This document shows positions 34,859 to 45,407 of a stretch of 64,000 bases of DNA, piece by piece. The stretch is taken from NCBI RefSeq assembly GCF_017303315.1, contig NZ_JAFKOI010000015.1, forward strand, positions 36,835 to 100,834, written 5' to 3'. The stretch comes from Bacillus sp. NTK071. Its GTDB lineage: Bacteria; Bacillota; Bacilli; Bacillales; Guptibacillaceae. The notes beneath the pieces were generated by a model. That model saw nothing but the letters and a program-made list of their open reading frames with translations, was not told the DNA's origin and did not search any database. The position numbers and the translations under genes are program-made. Position 1 is the stretch's first letter; each line of letters starts with the position of its first letter.

Positions 34859-35287
34859 ATGTATGAACTGAAAACAAAGGAAACAGATAATAGTGTCATT
34901 GAATTCATTGAGAATGTGGATTCTCCTAAGAAGCGTGAAGATGCGTACCGCTTATTGGATCTTTTTGCTGAAACGACGGGGCATGAAGCAAAGATGTGGG
35001 GACCTAGTATCATAGGGTTTGGATCTTATCATTATAAATATGATTCCGGTCATGAAGGGGATGCGCCACTTGTAGGATTCTCACCACGTAAAGCAAAGAT
35101 TAGTTTGTACTTTGCAACTGGGGACTCAGAACGAAGTAAACTGTTGGAGAAATTCGGTAAACATAAAGCTGGAAAGGCATGCGTGTATATTAATAAAGTA
35201 GCTGATGTTGATGAAGAGGTATTGAAACAGTTAATAGATCAGTCTATTACCTTTCTAAACCGTACCTATCCTAATCAAGAAAAATAG
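34859..35287 (+). CDS. DUF1801 domain protein
   Basis: The 142-residue soluble protein has the DUF1801 (YdhG-like) pattern: R.DAYRLLDLFAETTGHEAKMWGPSIIGFG, then YHYKYDSGHEGDAPLVGFSPRKAKISLYF and a C-terminal CVYINKVADVDEEVLKQLI. The fold is small alpha/beta; the role is unknown. An AAAGGGGAT ribosome site precedes the ATG. Confidence 0.88.
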   Translation: MYELKTKETDNSVIEFIENVDSPKKREDAYRLLDLFAETTGHEAKMWGPSIIGFGSYHYKYDSGHEGDAPLVGFSPRKAKISLYFATGDSERSKLLEKFGKHKAGKACVYINKVADVDEEVLKQLIDQSITFLNRTYPNQEK

Positions 35288-35390
35288 GATGAATAAGTTG
35301 CTATAAGCTAGACAAGAATATTGTTTAAAAGGATTGATCTGCGACCATTGGTGAACAGCGTAAGATCTTCCTTCAATTGAAGGTGAAGCA

Positions 35391-36092
35391 ATGAATTTAT
35401 CAGAACTATGCATACGACTCACGTTGACGTTTATAACGCTATTTATTCTCACTAGAATTACCGGGAGGAAAGAAATTAGCCAGATGACTTTCTTTAACTG
35501 GGTATCTGGCGTAGCCATTGGGTCTTTAGCTGCCAATATTGCAGTAAATAAGAATCTAAGTATTACTCTTGGCCTTATTGCACTCATTGGTTGGACATTG
35601 CTGACTCTTATAGTTGAGTTTCTTGATATTAAAATTAAGAAAACTCGACAGTTAATCATTGGTGATCCAATGGTAGTCATTAAGGAAGGTAAATTAATGG
35701 AGGACATCCTTAAGAAAGCGCGATTAGATATCGACACGTTAAGAGCTCTTTTACGAGAAAAAAATGTGTTTCAGTTATCTGATGTTGATTATGCCATTTT
35801 TGAGACTAATGGAAAGCTTTCAGTGATAAAAAATGCCGAGAAGCAAATGGTAACGAAAGAGGATATGAATCTGTTTAGTAAACCTAAACCGTTTCCTTTA
35901 GCTACTGAAGTCATTTCAGATGGCACAGTTCATACTAAAAATTTGGAAATGATCAATCGAGATGAGAGTTGGTTAGTTCAACAACTACAACAAGCAAATG
36001 TAGCATCAGTGTCGGATGTTTTTTATGCAGAAATTCAACAAGATGGAAGTCTCTATATTGATCAGAAAAGGGATCAATCAATAAATACTTAA
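35391..36092 (+). CDS. DUF421 (YetF/YcaP) family membrane protein
   Basis: The 233-residue protein has three N-terminal membrane spans and a cytoplasmic DUF421 domain: FILTRITGRKEISQMTFFNWVSGVAIGS, then LIIGDPMVVIKEGKLMEDILKKARLDIDTLRALLREKNVF. It is long enough to include both DUF421 and the extra C-terminal DUF3290-like region. Many paralogues occur in Bacillus, several of them linked to sporulation, but the function is not established. Confidence 0.88.
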   Translation: MNLSELCIRLTLTFITLFILTRITGRKEISQMTFFNWVSGVAIGSLAANIAVNKNLSITLGLIALIGWTLLTLIVEFLDIKIKKTRQLIIGDPMVVIKEGKLMEDILKKARLDIDTLRALLREKNVFQLSDVDYAIFETNGKLSVIKNAEKQMVTKEDMNLFSKPKPFPLATEVISDGTVHTKNLEMINRDESWLVQQLQQANVASVSDVFYAEIQQDGSLYIDQKRDQSINT

Positions 36093-36097
36093 TAAAG

Positions 36098-36127
36098 AAA
36101 GGAGCAGTCAAATCGCTTCTTTTTTTG
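36098..36127 (+). terminator. Rho-independent terminator
   Basis: AAAGGAGC pairs with GCTTCTTT (one G-T pair) and runs into a T7 tract. Confidence 0.65.
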
Positions 36128-36279
36128 TATCAGACTACAACTAATTCATTCATTAGTCATAATCGGAATTAAGTTCCAATATACTTTTTGTTCCATTTTG
36201 TAGAAATATTTTCCACCTTTTTCACTTCTTTTGTGATTTAATAGATTTGTATATTGAATCTATTAAATGGAGGTTAGGA

Positions 36280-39200
36280 ATGAAGAAGGTTAGTAGCGTC
36301 TTAGTTGTCGTTATGATTTTCACATTGCTTTTCAGTCAGTTACCAATGAAAGAAATACAGGCTACAGCTGGAAATGTACCAGAGAATGAGGTCAAATTAA
36401 CAAGTACTTTTCCTATTGAAGGAAATTTTGACGACAGTGAGCAAGTTCACTGGTACAAAGTCCAACCTTCAGAATCTGAAATTAGGGATTATACTCATTT
36501 AAGAATAAAGCTTCAGTCCGAACAGGAGTTAAACGTTACAGTTTACTCAAGCCTTGAAAATGCTGTAGACAATCGTGCGTTTGATCGTTACATGGGATTT
36601 TCTTATGAAAATGAACCTGCGATGATTGACTTCCCATTAGCATGGATCGGCCCTTATTACATAAAGGTTGAACACTACGGCGAAGAAGGATATCCAGTAG
36701 AAGAGTATGAGGAAATAAATAGTGAAGAAAGGGCGTCATACACGATTTCTTATGACGGTGTTTCGCTTGCTCCATTCGACTATGTGATGACAGAAGAGTG
36801 TCCAGCAGAGCTAAGTACGAAAGAACGTGAGAATGGCAAGCTAATTCTGAAAGATCTCCGGTCAATTCGTGAAAACGTACTAGCCAAAACCGACAAAGGT
36901 AAGAATCTTTCAGAACTTTATTATAAGAGTGCGCCATTTATCAGTGCGAAAATGGTTTTTAGTCAATCGATGAGAGAAAGTGTTTATCAAGACTTAATTC
37001 AATTAAAGGATTTATTTGCTGATGTAGCAGAGAATGGAAGTGCAAGTAGCTATAAAGTAACTCAGCAAGATCAAAAAGCAATTGATCGATTATATGAAAC
37101 AGCGTATGACTCTGTACCTGCTTTCCTTCAAAAGCAAATCGAAACAACAGGGAAGAGCGTTGGCATCTCTAATCTTACTCAATCAACTATCTCTTCTATC
37201 CTCACGAAAGCTGGTTTTGCAGCACCAAAGGCTGGCAATCGTGTAATTGTTAAATTGAAAGACAATCAGAAGGTTTCAAGTATTACCTCTAAAGCACAGT
37301 CATATGGTGTTAAAGCAATTGACCCTTCAAAGCGAATGGGGCAGGCTTTGCTAACATGTATGTGATGGAAGTAGGAGTGAGCGCAAAGGATTATCAAGCA
37401 TCGGCAAAAACGCTTGAATCCGCATCTAATAACATTGCAAAGCTTCCAGAAGTAGACTTTGTTGAACCGGTTCAACAGTATACCGTCTTTACTGAAGATA
37501 CTCACTATCCTTATCAATGGTCACTTAATAACAATGGGGATGACGGTGGAACAGCTGGAGTTGACATTCAATTCGAAGAGCTTCAAAAATGGACGAATGG
37601 AAAGAAGTTAAAGGAAACCGTCATTGCTGTTGTTGACACAGGAGTAGACAACACGTTAGCTGATTTAAGTAAATCTGTTGATACTAGCAGTGCTTATAAT
37701 TATATCGACCGTAACTCTAATGCGTTGGATGACAATGGGCACGGTACTCACGTTTCGGGCATTATAGCAGCTGAAGCAAATAATCATTATTCCATGGCAG
37801 GTCTTAGTTCACATGCTACGATTATGCCGGTGAAGGTGCTTGATGCTTCAGGGTATGGAGATACAGAACAAATCGCTTATGGTATTAAATATGCAGTAGA
37901 CCACGGTGCACAAATCATTAACCTTAGCCTTGGTGGCTCGTATAGTCGTGTGATTGAATATGCCCTTAAGTATGCAAATGATCATGGTGTAACGATTATC
38001 GCAGCAAGCGGTAACGATGGATTCGAGGAGATTTCCTATCCTGCATCGTCAAAGTATACGATATCAGTAGGTGCCACTAATCGACTTGATATTGTCTCGG
38101 ACTACTCTAACTTTGGTGAAGGTCTGGACCTTGTTGCACCTGGGACAGATATCCCATCTATTATGCCTGATGGTAATGTTTCTTACATGACCGGGACATC
38201 TATGGCAACCCCACACGTATCAGCCGTTGCAGGAATATTGCTTTCACAAAACCCTGAATTAACACCGGCTCAAATACATGGGATATTAACTGAAACAGCG
38301 ATCGACGTTGTATTTGATGAACAAGATAATCCATACAGTGATTATGAAGACTACTACTATGAAGAGGAAGAGCCTTATCCGATTGAGGAGCCAGTTCCTG
38401 GATACGATCTTGTTTCCGGATGGGGAAGATTGGACGCATATGGCGCTGTTCGTGCTCTTGATGGAACAAAAGCAACAATGGAACGAATTTCAGGTGCCAA
38501 CCGATATGAAACAGCGGTGAATGTTTCAAAGAAAGGCTGGAAAAAGTCAGACGTTGCCATTATTGCAACAGGACGGAATTATCCAGATGCACTTAGCGCC
38601 ACACCGCTTGCTCATCAAAATAAAGCACCACTTCTCTTAACAGATACGAGTACATTACCGGATGCTGTATTGAATGAACTTGATCGACTTGACGTGAAGC
38701 AAGTTATTCTAGTAGGTGGTAAATCTGCTATTACAACAAATGTTGAAAAACAGCTAAAAAGCCTAAACATTTCGTTTAAGCGAATTAGTGGAAGTGATCG
38801 TTATGAAACTTCTGTCAATGTTGCTAAGCAGCTAGCGAAATCAGAGCAGGCAGTCGTTACAACAGGAGAAGGTTTTGCAGATGCGCTTTCGATTGCTCCT
38901 ATTGCCGCATCACTTAACATGCCGATTCTATTAACAAAGAAAAGTTCGCTTCCACAATCGGTCGAAAGCTATGTGAAAACAACAACGATGAAGGAGTTCT
39001 TCGTAATTGGTGGAACTTCAGCAATTCCGAACAGTGTTGCGAAAACCCTAGGCAAATACGAGAGAATCAATGGAAATGATCGCTATGAAACAAATAGTAA
39101 CGTCATTCACTACTTTGCAAATAAGCTGAACATGTCTACACCTCTTATTGCTATAGGGAGTAATTATCCAGACGCACTTTCAGGATCTGCTTTAGCTGCA

Positions 39201-39356
39201 TCTAAGGGAACTCCAGTTCTTTTAACACATGCTAAACAAGCTCAGGTGACAACAAAGAAAACGATTTCGAAGTATGGTGCTTTCGCTAACAAATACTACA
39301 TTGTTGGTGGAAAGAGTGCCCTATCTGATGAGCTAGTTCAATCATTATTTGAGTAA
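36280..39356 (+). pseudogene. Cell-wall S8 protease with three CWB2 repeats, frameshifted
   Basis: Two overlapping frames (to 37365 and from 37356) are halves of one protein of about 1025 aa. The first holds a signal peptide and an N-terminal region ending in a propeptide-like VIVKLKDNQKVSS. The second continues that propeptide, then has an S8 domain (VVDTG, GHGTH, GTSMATPH) and three C-terminal CWB2 repeats, each with the RI(S/N)G..RYET signature, which bind cell-wall polymers. Adding one G to the GGGG at 37338-37341 restores a continuous frame reading MGAGFANMYVMEVG. The lesion could be a sequencing error in a homopolymer, a phase-variable switch or true inactivation. A TGGAGG ribosome site precedes the ATG at 36280. 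Confidence 0.88.
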
Positions 39357-39364
39357 TTCAAACG

Positions 39365-39393
39365 AGAGTCCTGATTATCCAGGGCTCTTTTTA
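39365..39393 (+). terminator. Terminator of the cell-wall protease gene
   Basis: AGAGTCCTG pairs with CAGGGCTCT (one G-T pair) and is followed by a T run. Confidence 0.75.
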
Positions 39394-39508
39394 TATAAAT
39401 TGAATTTTTATTATGGAGATAACTATCTGTTATTTGTTTTAAATATTCTAAAAAATGAAACTTTATTCCATTTAAAAACGTAGAAATAATTAGCGTAGGA
39501 GGGATATT

Positions 39509-39820
39509 TTGAAAAAAGTCATTGGTAGGTCATTGTTATCAACGATCATACTAGGTTTAATAGTATGGGCTGCAAGCGCACTCTTTTCTTTTTCGTATCT
39601 TGAATGGAGTTTTCTAATTGGTCTCGCGATATCTGTGGTGTTATATTTTTTTAATAGTAGTGGAGGCTTGCTATCAAAAGGAACAAATTTTGAAGCCAGT
39701 CAAGCGGGGTGGAAAATTCAAAGCGACAACGAATTGAAAGTGAATGTCGGTGCCGTGTTCTATGGTGCCGTGCTATATACCATTATTAGTTTAGTTGTGA
39801 CTATTATTACTTACTATTGA
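39509..39820 (+). CDS. Small membrane protein, unknown
   Basis: The 103-residue protein starts with TTG 7 nt after GGAGGG. It has three or four hydrophobic segments (about residues 9-26, 33-48 and 82-101) and a short loop NFEASQAGWKIQSDNELKVNVG between them. It resembles small DUF3899-like Bacillus membrane proteins, but I cannot name the family with confidence. It stands alone. Confidence 0.65.
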   Translation: MKKVIGRSLLSTIILGLIVWAASALFSFSYLEWSFLIGLAISVVLYFFNSSGGLLSKGTNFEASQAGWKIQSDNELKVNVGAVFYGAVLYTIISLVVTIITYY

Positions 39821-39920
39821 ACTGTTGATAGACATTAGAATGTGCTTGCTTAACAAATTGTAAGTCCTCTTTGCAGGGTTAGATTAAGAATGATATTCTT
39901 CTTTTCCGCTCCCAAACCCT

Positions 39921-39960
39921 AAATAACAACGGCGCAATCATTATTGCGCCGTTGTTATTT
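39921..39960. terminator. Bidirectional terminator, perfect 18 bp arms
   Basis: AAATAACAACGGCGCAAT and its complement flank a CATT loop between the small membrane-protein gene and the convergent lipoprotein gene. Confidence 0.88.
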
Positions 39961-39979
39961 ATTATCCACTTATTAATGT

Positions 39980-41233
39980 TTAGTGCGCTAATTTACTTTG
40001 TTGTGATTCAAGCTGCACAGCCTTAATGCCTCCTTCTTTCGTATCTGAAACGAAGGAAAGCTTGTTTTCTCCAGCGTTATATACATGGAGGTATTCGTTA
40101 TCAAGTTCATTGAAAACAACTTCATCTGGTTCGCCGAATTGACAAACGAGATCGTTATAAGGAACGGCTTCTCCTTCTGACAAAGCATTGTAACGAAGGT
40201 TGAATACCTCCTGATTGACTGTTAAGTACGTATACTTAGTGTCAGAGAAACCTGGCAGCCCTTCGTATAGGTCTTTCTCGTAAGACATTGATGGTTTCTC
40301 TTGTTTAAGCGCTTCTTCCGTCATTCCCAGGAAAATGGAAGCGTCTTTCAAATGACCTTGTTCCGCAAATTTCATAAGCTCGGTATGAAATGGAGAGGCA
40401 GTGCAAGATGCATCAGGCCCTGTTGATGTTAATGGTTTCTGATCCGTCATTGTAAAGCTACCACTAAAATCTACTTCCGCATCGTTTAAACAGGAATCTT
40501 CTTTAAACGTAATGACGTCACTTTCAAGTACAAATGTTCCTTTACAAGCTGGATCCTCAGCGTCCTGAAATGTTGCTTCATTGCCAGTGATGGTTGCGCT
40601 ACCTGTTAGTTTACCTTCGTGACCATCATTACTTATATTGAAATCGAACTGAAAGGAATCAGGGGAAACGTTAGAAATGCTCAAATTTCCTTGTTCAAAC
40701 TTAGGATCGATGTAGAGCGCTTCCTGCCAATCAGATTCTTTGCTTTCCGTATTTTCTTCAGATTCATTTGAAGTACCCACAGGAATAATTGTATAAATAC
40801 CTGTGAACGATACAGCGTTGTCTTCAGTTTGACAGTCCTCACTCGTATCAATTGTAATTTGGTCTTGTTGCCATCCAAATGTCGCTTGACACTTTGCGTT
40901 ATCTGGGTCAGTGAACGTAGCTGTTTCTCCATCTACTTCTGCTGTTCCTGAAAGCTCTCCAACATGTTGGCCATCGTATGCCTGAAGCATGAAGGTAAAT
41001 GAGTCATCAAGAGGTTCGGTAATATCCATAGCTCCTAAAATGATGTCATTCTCTTCCCATTTGTACGTTCCTTCTTGAAACAAAGAGCTCACCTGACTGG
41101 CCGGTTCTGATTGCTTGTCCCCTGTTTCTTTCTTTGCATCTACTTCTTCAGACGAATTCGATGAAGTTAGAAAGTTGCATGACGTTACAAGAAGTAATAA
41201 GGAGAATAAGAAGATCAGACGAAGAGCTTTCAT
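39980..41233 (-). CDS. Lipoprotein with C-terminal DUF4309 domain
   Basis: The 417-residue precursor has a lipobox LVTSC with Cys19 and a low-complexity linker. Two tandem repeats of about 90 residues follow, each with a (G/L)(E/K)L(S/T)G(T/S)A(E/T)..G.(T/E)ATF..(P/A)(D/E)(N/D).(A/P)(K/C) pattern and a pair of cysteines. The C-terminal domain (FHTELMKFAEQGHLKDASIFLGMTEEALKQ, QFGEPDEV) matches DUF4309. It would be anchored on the outer face of the membrane. The repeats look like lipocalin-type beta barrels. Its role is unknown. Confidence 0.85.
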   Translation of the reverse strand: MKALRLIFLFSLLLLVTSCNFLTSSNSSEEVDAKKETGDKQSEPASQVSSLFQEGTYKWEENDIILGAMDITEPLDDSFTFMLQAYDGQHVGELSGTAEVDGETATFTDPDNAKCQATFGWQQDQITIDTSEDCQTEDNAVSFTGIYTIIPVGTSNESEENTESKESDWQEALYIDPKFEQGNLSISNVSPDSFQFDFNISNDGHEGKLTGSATITGNEATFQDAEDPACKGTFVLESDVITFKEDSCLNDAEVDFSGSFTMTDQKPLTSTGPDASCTASPFHTELMKFAEQGHLKDASIFLGMTEEALKQEKPSMSYEKDLYEGLPGFSDTKYTYLTVNQEVFNLRYNALSEGEAVPYNDLVCQFGEPDEVVFNELDNEYLHVYNAGENKLSFVSDTKEGGIKAVQLESQQSKLAH

Positions 41234-41475
41234 ACAATTCCTCCCACTATAGATAGATTATAAAATGATTATACACAAGCTTGTTTGAAAGAAAGGACTA
41301 TTGGTGTCGAGGATGAAAAATTTGCATTGTCTAGTTTAAGAGAATGTTTCTGTAAATTAGTAGACGATTTCCGGGGAAATGATTGGAAGAAGTCGAATGA
41401 CCAAAATCTCCTATAAATTGACGGTGAGAAAGATCGAAATTTACTCTTTCTATTAGAATTAGAAGCAATCTCCTT
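41234..41475. other. Intergenic region, no gene seen
   Basis: The promoter region of the lipoprotein gene lies at the left. A 70-codon frame on the minus strand (41269-41481) has no ribosome site and odd composition and was rejected. Nothing else is recognisable. Confidence 0.4.
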
Positions 41476-41628
41476 ATGCATTGTGTTATCATTTTCTTAT
41501 TAATGTTATTCGGTTATATGAAAGGTAGATGTACTAAATTGGAACTTATATCAGATAATGTTGTGCTAATCGGAGTTTTTCTCCTGATATTTGCTTTATT
41601 ACTAGCGAAATTCAACAAGAAAAAATAA
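41476..41628 (+). CDS. Possible two-span small membrane protein, 50 aa
   Basis: An ATG at 41476 opens a 50-codon frame with two hydrophobic stretches (VIIFLLMLFGY and VVLIGVFLLIFALLLA) and a C-terminal FNKKK. It is followed 28 bp later by another small gene with a good ribosome site. The absence of a clear ribosome site before this ATG lowers confidence. Confidence 0.35.
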   Translation: MHCVIIFLLMLFGYMKGRCTKLELISDNVVLIGVFLLIFALLLAKFNKKK

Positions 41629-41656
41629 GACTTGTTAAGAAAGGGGATTCAACATC

Positions 41657-41887
41657 GTGGGGAAATGTACAATTGATTACTCATATGGGGATGTATTAGC
41701 GAAGCTTGAAGATCAGTCAGACTTCATGCCTGATGCACTTGTTCAGAAGATCTATAAATTTCTTCATCAAACGCTTTCACAAGAAACGTTGAATGAGTTG
41801 TTTCATCTTTTGAAAAAGTATGATTTAGCTTCAAAGCCTGAAAAAGAAAAGCGAAATCATGAAATTGAGAACATGACAAAAAGATAA
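41657..41887 (+). CDS. Small protein, unknown, 76 aa
   Basis: The GTG start lies about 10 nt after AAAGGGGAT. The product is a soluble, mostly helical 76-residue protein (KIYKFLHQTLSQETLNELFHLLKKYDLAS) with a charged C-terminus. I do not recognise the family. It is probably a genuine lineage-specific gene. Confidence 0.6.
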   Translation: MGKCTIDYSYGDVLAKLEDQSDFMPDALVQKIYKFLHQTLSQETLNELFHLLKKYDLASKPEKEKRNHEIENMTKR

Positions 41888-42051
41888 GGATTGATAAAGC
41901 GGTTGATGCTACATGAGTGAGTTAATTTCTGCTCCAGTCACTGAGTGTGGTTTTTCAATATTTGTTTCGAAAGCAACAATCTTTACGAAAACTGCCTTTA
42001 TGTCATTGACTTAGGTTTCATTTATGTATCATTGTTTTGAATAACCTAGTA

Positions 42052-42067
42052 TTGTAAGCGTTTTCCC
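42052..42067. promoter_or_regulatory. Candidate cre (CcpA) site
   Basis: TTGTAAGCGTTTTCCC matches the catabolite-responsive element consensus (WTGNAANCGNWNNCW) at all but the last position. It lies about 120 bp upstream of the DUF1878 gene in a 298 bp AT-rich leader. The regulatory consequence is not clear. Confidence 0.35.
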
Positions 42068-42185
42068 ATTATAATTAGATAGAAAATGTTCTGTCATATG
42101 ACAAATTATTCAGTGGAGCGTATCGATTGATGGCTGTTAGTGTACCCCATTTCTATGAAGAATCATGATAATGGAGGGATATGAG

Positions 42186-42542
42186 ATGAAGCAAGGTGCA
42201 ATGGAAAAACGAATTGCTGAGCTTGAAGAAACGGTCGACTTTCTTTTGTTCAGGCAGGAGCTCCTTTTCTCAAACACGTCGATAGATCGAGTGCTGTACG
42301 AATACGGCATCAAGAGAGACCAGTATGATCGCATTATCACATTGATGACCGAATACGAGGAAAGTATTGTAGAGAGAAAACCAGTCAATCACTATGCTTT
42401 TGAACAAGCCATTTATCACATTGTTCCTGAGCAAGCAGGTAACCATCAATTTGCAGAATACTTAACAAGGGTTTTTTGGGAAAATGATTGCTGTGAAAAT
42501 GTCTTTAAGGAGCTTTATGCAATGGAACTGTATTCATTGTAA
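42186..42542 (+). CDS. yhaI: DUF1878 family protein (YhaI-like)
   Basis: The 118-residue protein starts at an ATG 8 nt after GGAGGG; upstream in-frame codons lack a ribosome site. It has an N-terminal coiled-coil segment (MEKRIAELEETVDFLLFRQELLF) and the helical DUF1878 body (YEYGIKRDQYDRIITLMTEYEE, FEQAIYHIVPEQAGNHQFAEYLTRVFWE). The function is unknown in Bacillus. A terminator follows. Confidence 0.85.
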   Translation: MKQGAMEKRIAELEETVDFLLFRQELLFSNTSIDRVLYEYGIKRDQYDRIITLMTEYEESIVERKPVNHYAFEQAIYHIVPEQAGNHQFAEYLTRVFWENDCCENVFKELYAMELYSL

Positions 42543-42571
42543 AGAGTTTACTATGAATTGAAATAAAGCAT

Positions 42572-42601
42572 AAGGCAGTTGAACATCTCAACTGCCTTTT
42601 T
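42572..42601 (+). terminator. Rho-independent terminator
   Basis: AAGGCAGTTGA and TCAACTGCCTT form a perfect 11 bp stem, followed by TTT. Confidence 0.85.
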
Positions 42602-42695
42602 GCCTTTCTTTTAGGGAGCTTATTGATAATTTTATAGAAGAAACATGATACGATGATGGATATGAACAAGTACTAATAGAAAGTAGTGATGGAAT

Positions 42696-43889
42696 ATGCA
42701 TCAGAAATTATTCTATGAAGATCCATACATAACAACCTTTTCAGCACAAATAGGTAAACAAACGACGGATGAAGCGGGGCGCCGTTATGTTGTCCTTAAT
42801 CAAACAGCTTTCTACCCGACTGGTGGTGGGCAACCTTTTGACACAGGGACGTTAAATGGCGTAGCTGTTACGGACGTAGAGGAAATGAACGGTGAAGTTC
42901 GACACTTTGTTGAAAAAGAAGTTGAAGAAGAGGTACATGGGGAAATTAATTGGGTGAGACGCTTCGACCATATGCAACAGCATGCAGGACAACATGTTCT
43001 ATCGGCTGCGTTTGAAGACACGTTTGCATACAAAACCGTTAGCTTTCATCTAGGGCAAGACGTTTGTACGATTGACCTTGATATCTCTTTATTGGACGAA
43101 GCAGAAGCAAGGGAAGCAGAAGCATACGCAAATTCAATTATTCAAACGAATCATCCAATTGAAACGAAATGGGTGAATAAAGAAGAATTAGCTCAATATA
43201 ATCTTCGTAAAGAAGTATCGGTAGCTGAAGATATTCGCCTTGTTATCATTCCTGATGTTGATTATAGTGGCTGTGGTGGCACTCACCCTGCTTCAACAGC
43301 GGAGGTTGGTGCGATCAGTATTCTGAAATGGGAGAATCAGAAAAACCATATGCGTGTTCACTTTGTTTGTGGCAATCGAGTGATGGAACAGCTTCATGAA
43401 AAACAGAAGGTTGTGCAGGGGCTCACGAATATACTCAATGTCCCGCAAGTAGACCTTGTTGATGCAGCTAATCGTCTCGTCCTGCAGACAAAAGAGTACG
43501 AGAAAACGGTAGATGAATTGAATAGTCGTCTTCTTTCATACGAGGCGAAAGAGCTGTTGCAGTCGGCAGACACGATAGATAACCAAAAGGTTGTGCAGCT
43601 GATATCCAACGAATATGGGATGAAAGAAATTCAAAAGCTTGCCAAAACGATATTGAGTACAGATCCTTTTGTTGTTGTTTTTCTAATTAGTGAAAAGGAG
43701 AATAAACTTCAGATTGTATGCGGCAGAGGCGCAGAACTTGAATTGGACATGAATCGCGCTTTGAAAGAAGTGCTACCACTTATCAACGGTAAAGGCGGAG
43801 GAAAGAAAGACTTTGCTCAAGGTGGGGGAGAAGCGATCAGGTCTGCTGAAGAAATATTGATTGAGCTTGTGAAGGTGAGTCTTCAATAG
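42696..43889 (+). CDS. Alanyl-tRNA editing protein (AlaX-L type)
   Basis: The 397-residue free-standing editing enzyme removes Ser or Gly from mischarged tRNA-Ala. It has the N-terminal AlaRS-like GGGQPFDTG, the zinc motif HAGQHVLS (HxxxH) and the second zinc part SGCGGTHP, followed by a coiled coil and a C-terminal DHHA1-like domain with GGGKKDFAQGGG. The length fits the AlaX-L class. It is a single gene with a strong terminator. Confidence 0.9.
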   Translation: MHQKLFYEDPYITTFSAQIGKQTTDEAGRRYVVLNQTAFYPTGGGQPFDTGTLNGVAVTDVEEMNGEVRHFVEKEVEEEVHGEINWVRRFDHMQQHAGQHVLSAAFEDTFAYKTVSFHLGQDVCTIDLDISLLDEAEAREAEAYANSIIQTNHPIETKWVNKEELAQYNLRKEVSVAEDIRLVIIPDVDYSGCGGTHPASTAEVGAISILKWENQKNHMRVHFVCGNRVMEQLHEKQKVVQGLTNILNVPQVDLVDAANRLVLQTKEYEKTVDELNSRLLSYEAKELLQSADTIDNQKVVQLISNEYGMKEIQKLAKTILSTDPFVVVFLISEKENKLQIVCGRGAELELDMNRALKEVLPLINGKGGGKKDFAQGGGEAIRSAEEILIELVKVSLQ

Positions 43890-43924
43890 AAAAACCTATA
43901 ATAAACTTCTAAAATATTGAACGC

Positions 43925-43953
43925 AAAAAGCCACAGCATGCTGTGGCTTTTTA
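43925..43953. terminator. Bidirectional terminator
   Basis: AAAAAGCCACAG and CTGTGGCTTTTT form a perfect 12 bp stem with a CATG loop between the alaX-type gene and the convergent SulP gene. Confidence 0.9.
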
Positions 43954-43958
43954 TGTTC

Positions 43959-45407
43959 TTATTTATTATAGACAGCTAATCGATCAATTAACTGAGAACT
44001 TTCCTGATTTACTCCGGTTATCTCCACTTCAATATTATTCTGCCTGAACTTCGCAACAATCTTATCAACTGCTCCAACACCTGAATCATCCCAGACGTGA
44101 GCATTCGATAGATCAATTTCTACGCGTTCAACTGAGTCTTTATAATCAAAGCTATTGACTAAGTCGGTTACGGATGCGAAGAATAATTGACCATGAACAT
44201 GATAGATCTTCTTTTCCGTATAGGCATCTAGCTTTTCTTCAATACGTACTTTAGAAATCTTCGATGCGAAGAAGAGGGCACTTAAGATAACACCTGCAAG
44301 GACACCTTTTGATAAATCGTGTGTTGTTACGACTGTTACGACAGTGACAACCATAACTGCTGCATCAGAGCGCGGCATTTTATGAAGATTTTTAACCGAT
44401 GACCAATCGAATGTCCCGATTGAGACCATAATCATCACGCCGACAAGTGCAGCCATTGGAATCTTAACGAGAAGATCGTTCAGTACGAGAATAAGGAACA
44501 TTAAGAATACACCTGCAACAAGCGTGGATAGACGACCCCGTCCACCAGATTTCACATTAATAACAGACTGTCCAATCATTGCACAGCCGGCCATTCCTCC
44601 AAAAAATCCAGCAACAACGTTTGCCGTACCCTGTCCTTTTGCTTCTCTGTTTTTATCACTATCGGTGTCTGTTAAATCATCTACAATTTGAGCTGTTAAG
44701 AATGTCTCAAGTAGTCCAACGATGGCTAAAGCCATTGAATATGGAAAAATAATCGCAAGCGTTTCAAAGTTCAACGGAATGCTTGGGATAAGGAACAATG
44801 GAAGAGCCTGTGTTAATTCACCCATATCGCCAACTGTTCGTACGCCACTACCTGTCATAATCGCAACAATTGTAATGACGACAATTGCAATCAAAGGTGA
44901 TGGCAAAGCTTTCGTGAAACGTGGAACGATGTAAATGATCGCAAGCGCCCCTGCAACCATTGCGTACATCGGCCATGATTCACCAGCAAAGTGAGGCAGC
45001 TGTGATGTGAAAATAAGAATACCAAGTGCATTTACGAAACCAACCATAACCGAGCGCGGAATAAATTTCATGAAACGCGCTAATTTGAAAACACCAAGTA
45101 GGAATTGAATGATTCCGGTTAAAATCGTAGCAGCAAGTAAATACTGTAGTCCATGATCGGCGACAAGTGTAACCATTAAGAGCGCCATCGCTCCTGTAGC
45201 TGCCGAAATCATACCTGGCCTACCACCAACAAAGGCAATGACGACAGCGATACAGAAACTTGCATACAAACCGACCATCGGATCGACACCTGCAATAATG
45301 GAAAATGCTATCGCTTCTGGAATTAGGGCAAGCGCTACAACGATTCCGGCGAGCGTATCGTTTTTCACATTCCCAAACCAGTTTTCTTTAATTGAAGTTA
45401 AATTCAA
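43959..45407 (-). CDS. SulP family inorganic anion transporter
   Basis: The 482-residue protein has about 10-12 membrane spans with SulP signatures ([20 protein letters not shown] and [32 protein letters not shown]) and a C-terminal STAS domain (about residues 385-475, [23 protein letters not shown]). Members move sulfate, bicarbonate or other anions; the substrate is not predictable. An AAAGAGGTGCC ribosome site precedes the ATG. Divergent from a small HTH gene 355 bp away. Confidence 0.92.
   Translation of the reverse strand: MNLTSIKENWFGNVKNDTLAGIVVALALIPEAIAFSIIAGVDPMVGLYASFCIAVVIAFVGGRPGMISAATGAMALLMVTLVADHGLQYLLAATILTGIIQFLLGVFKLARFMKFIPRSVMVGFVNALGILIFTSQLPHFAGESWPMYAMVAGALAIIYIVPRFTKALPSPLIAIVVITIVAIMTGSGVRTVGDMGELTQALPLFLIPSIPLNFETLAIIFPYSMALAIVGLLETFLTAQIVDDLTDTDSDKNREAKGQGTANVVAGFFGGMAGCAMIGQSVINVKSGGRGRLSTLVAGVFLMFLILVLNDLLVKIPMAALVGVMIMVSIGTFDWSSVKNLHKMPRSDAAVMVVTVVTVVTTHDLSKGVLAGVILSALFFASKISKVRIEEKLDAYTEKKIYHVHGQLFFASVTDLVNSFDYKDSVERVEIDLSNAHVWDDSGVGAVDKIVAKFRQNNIEVEITGVNQESSQLIDRLAVYNK

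Noticed and set aside
41269..41481. 70-codon minus-strand frame
   Set aside because: No ribosome site and a Phe/Ser/Lys-rich composition typical of AT-rich non-coding DNA.
42052..42067. Firm catabolite repression of the DUF1878 gene
   Set aside because: The cre match is good, but no promoter could be placed relative to it, so it is kept only as a low-confidence site.
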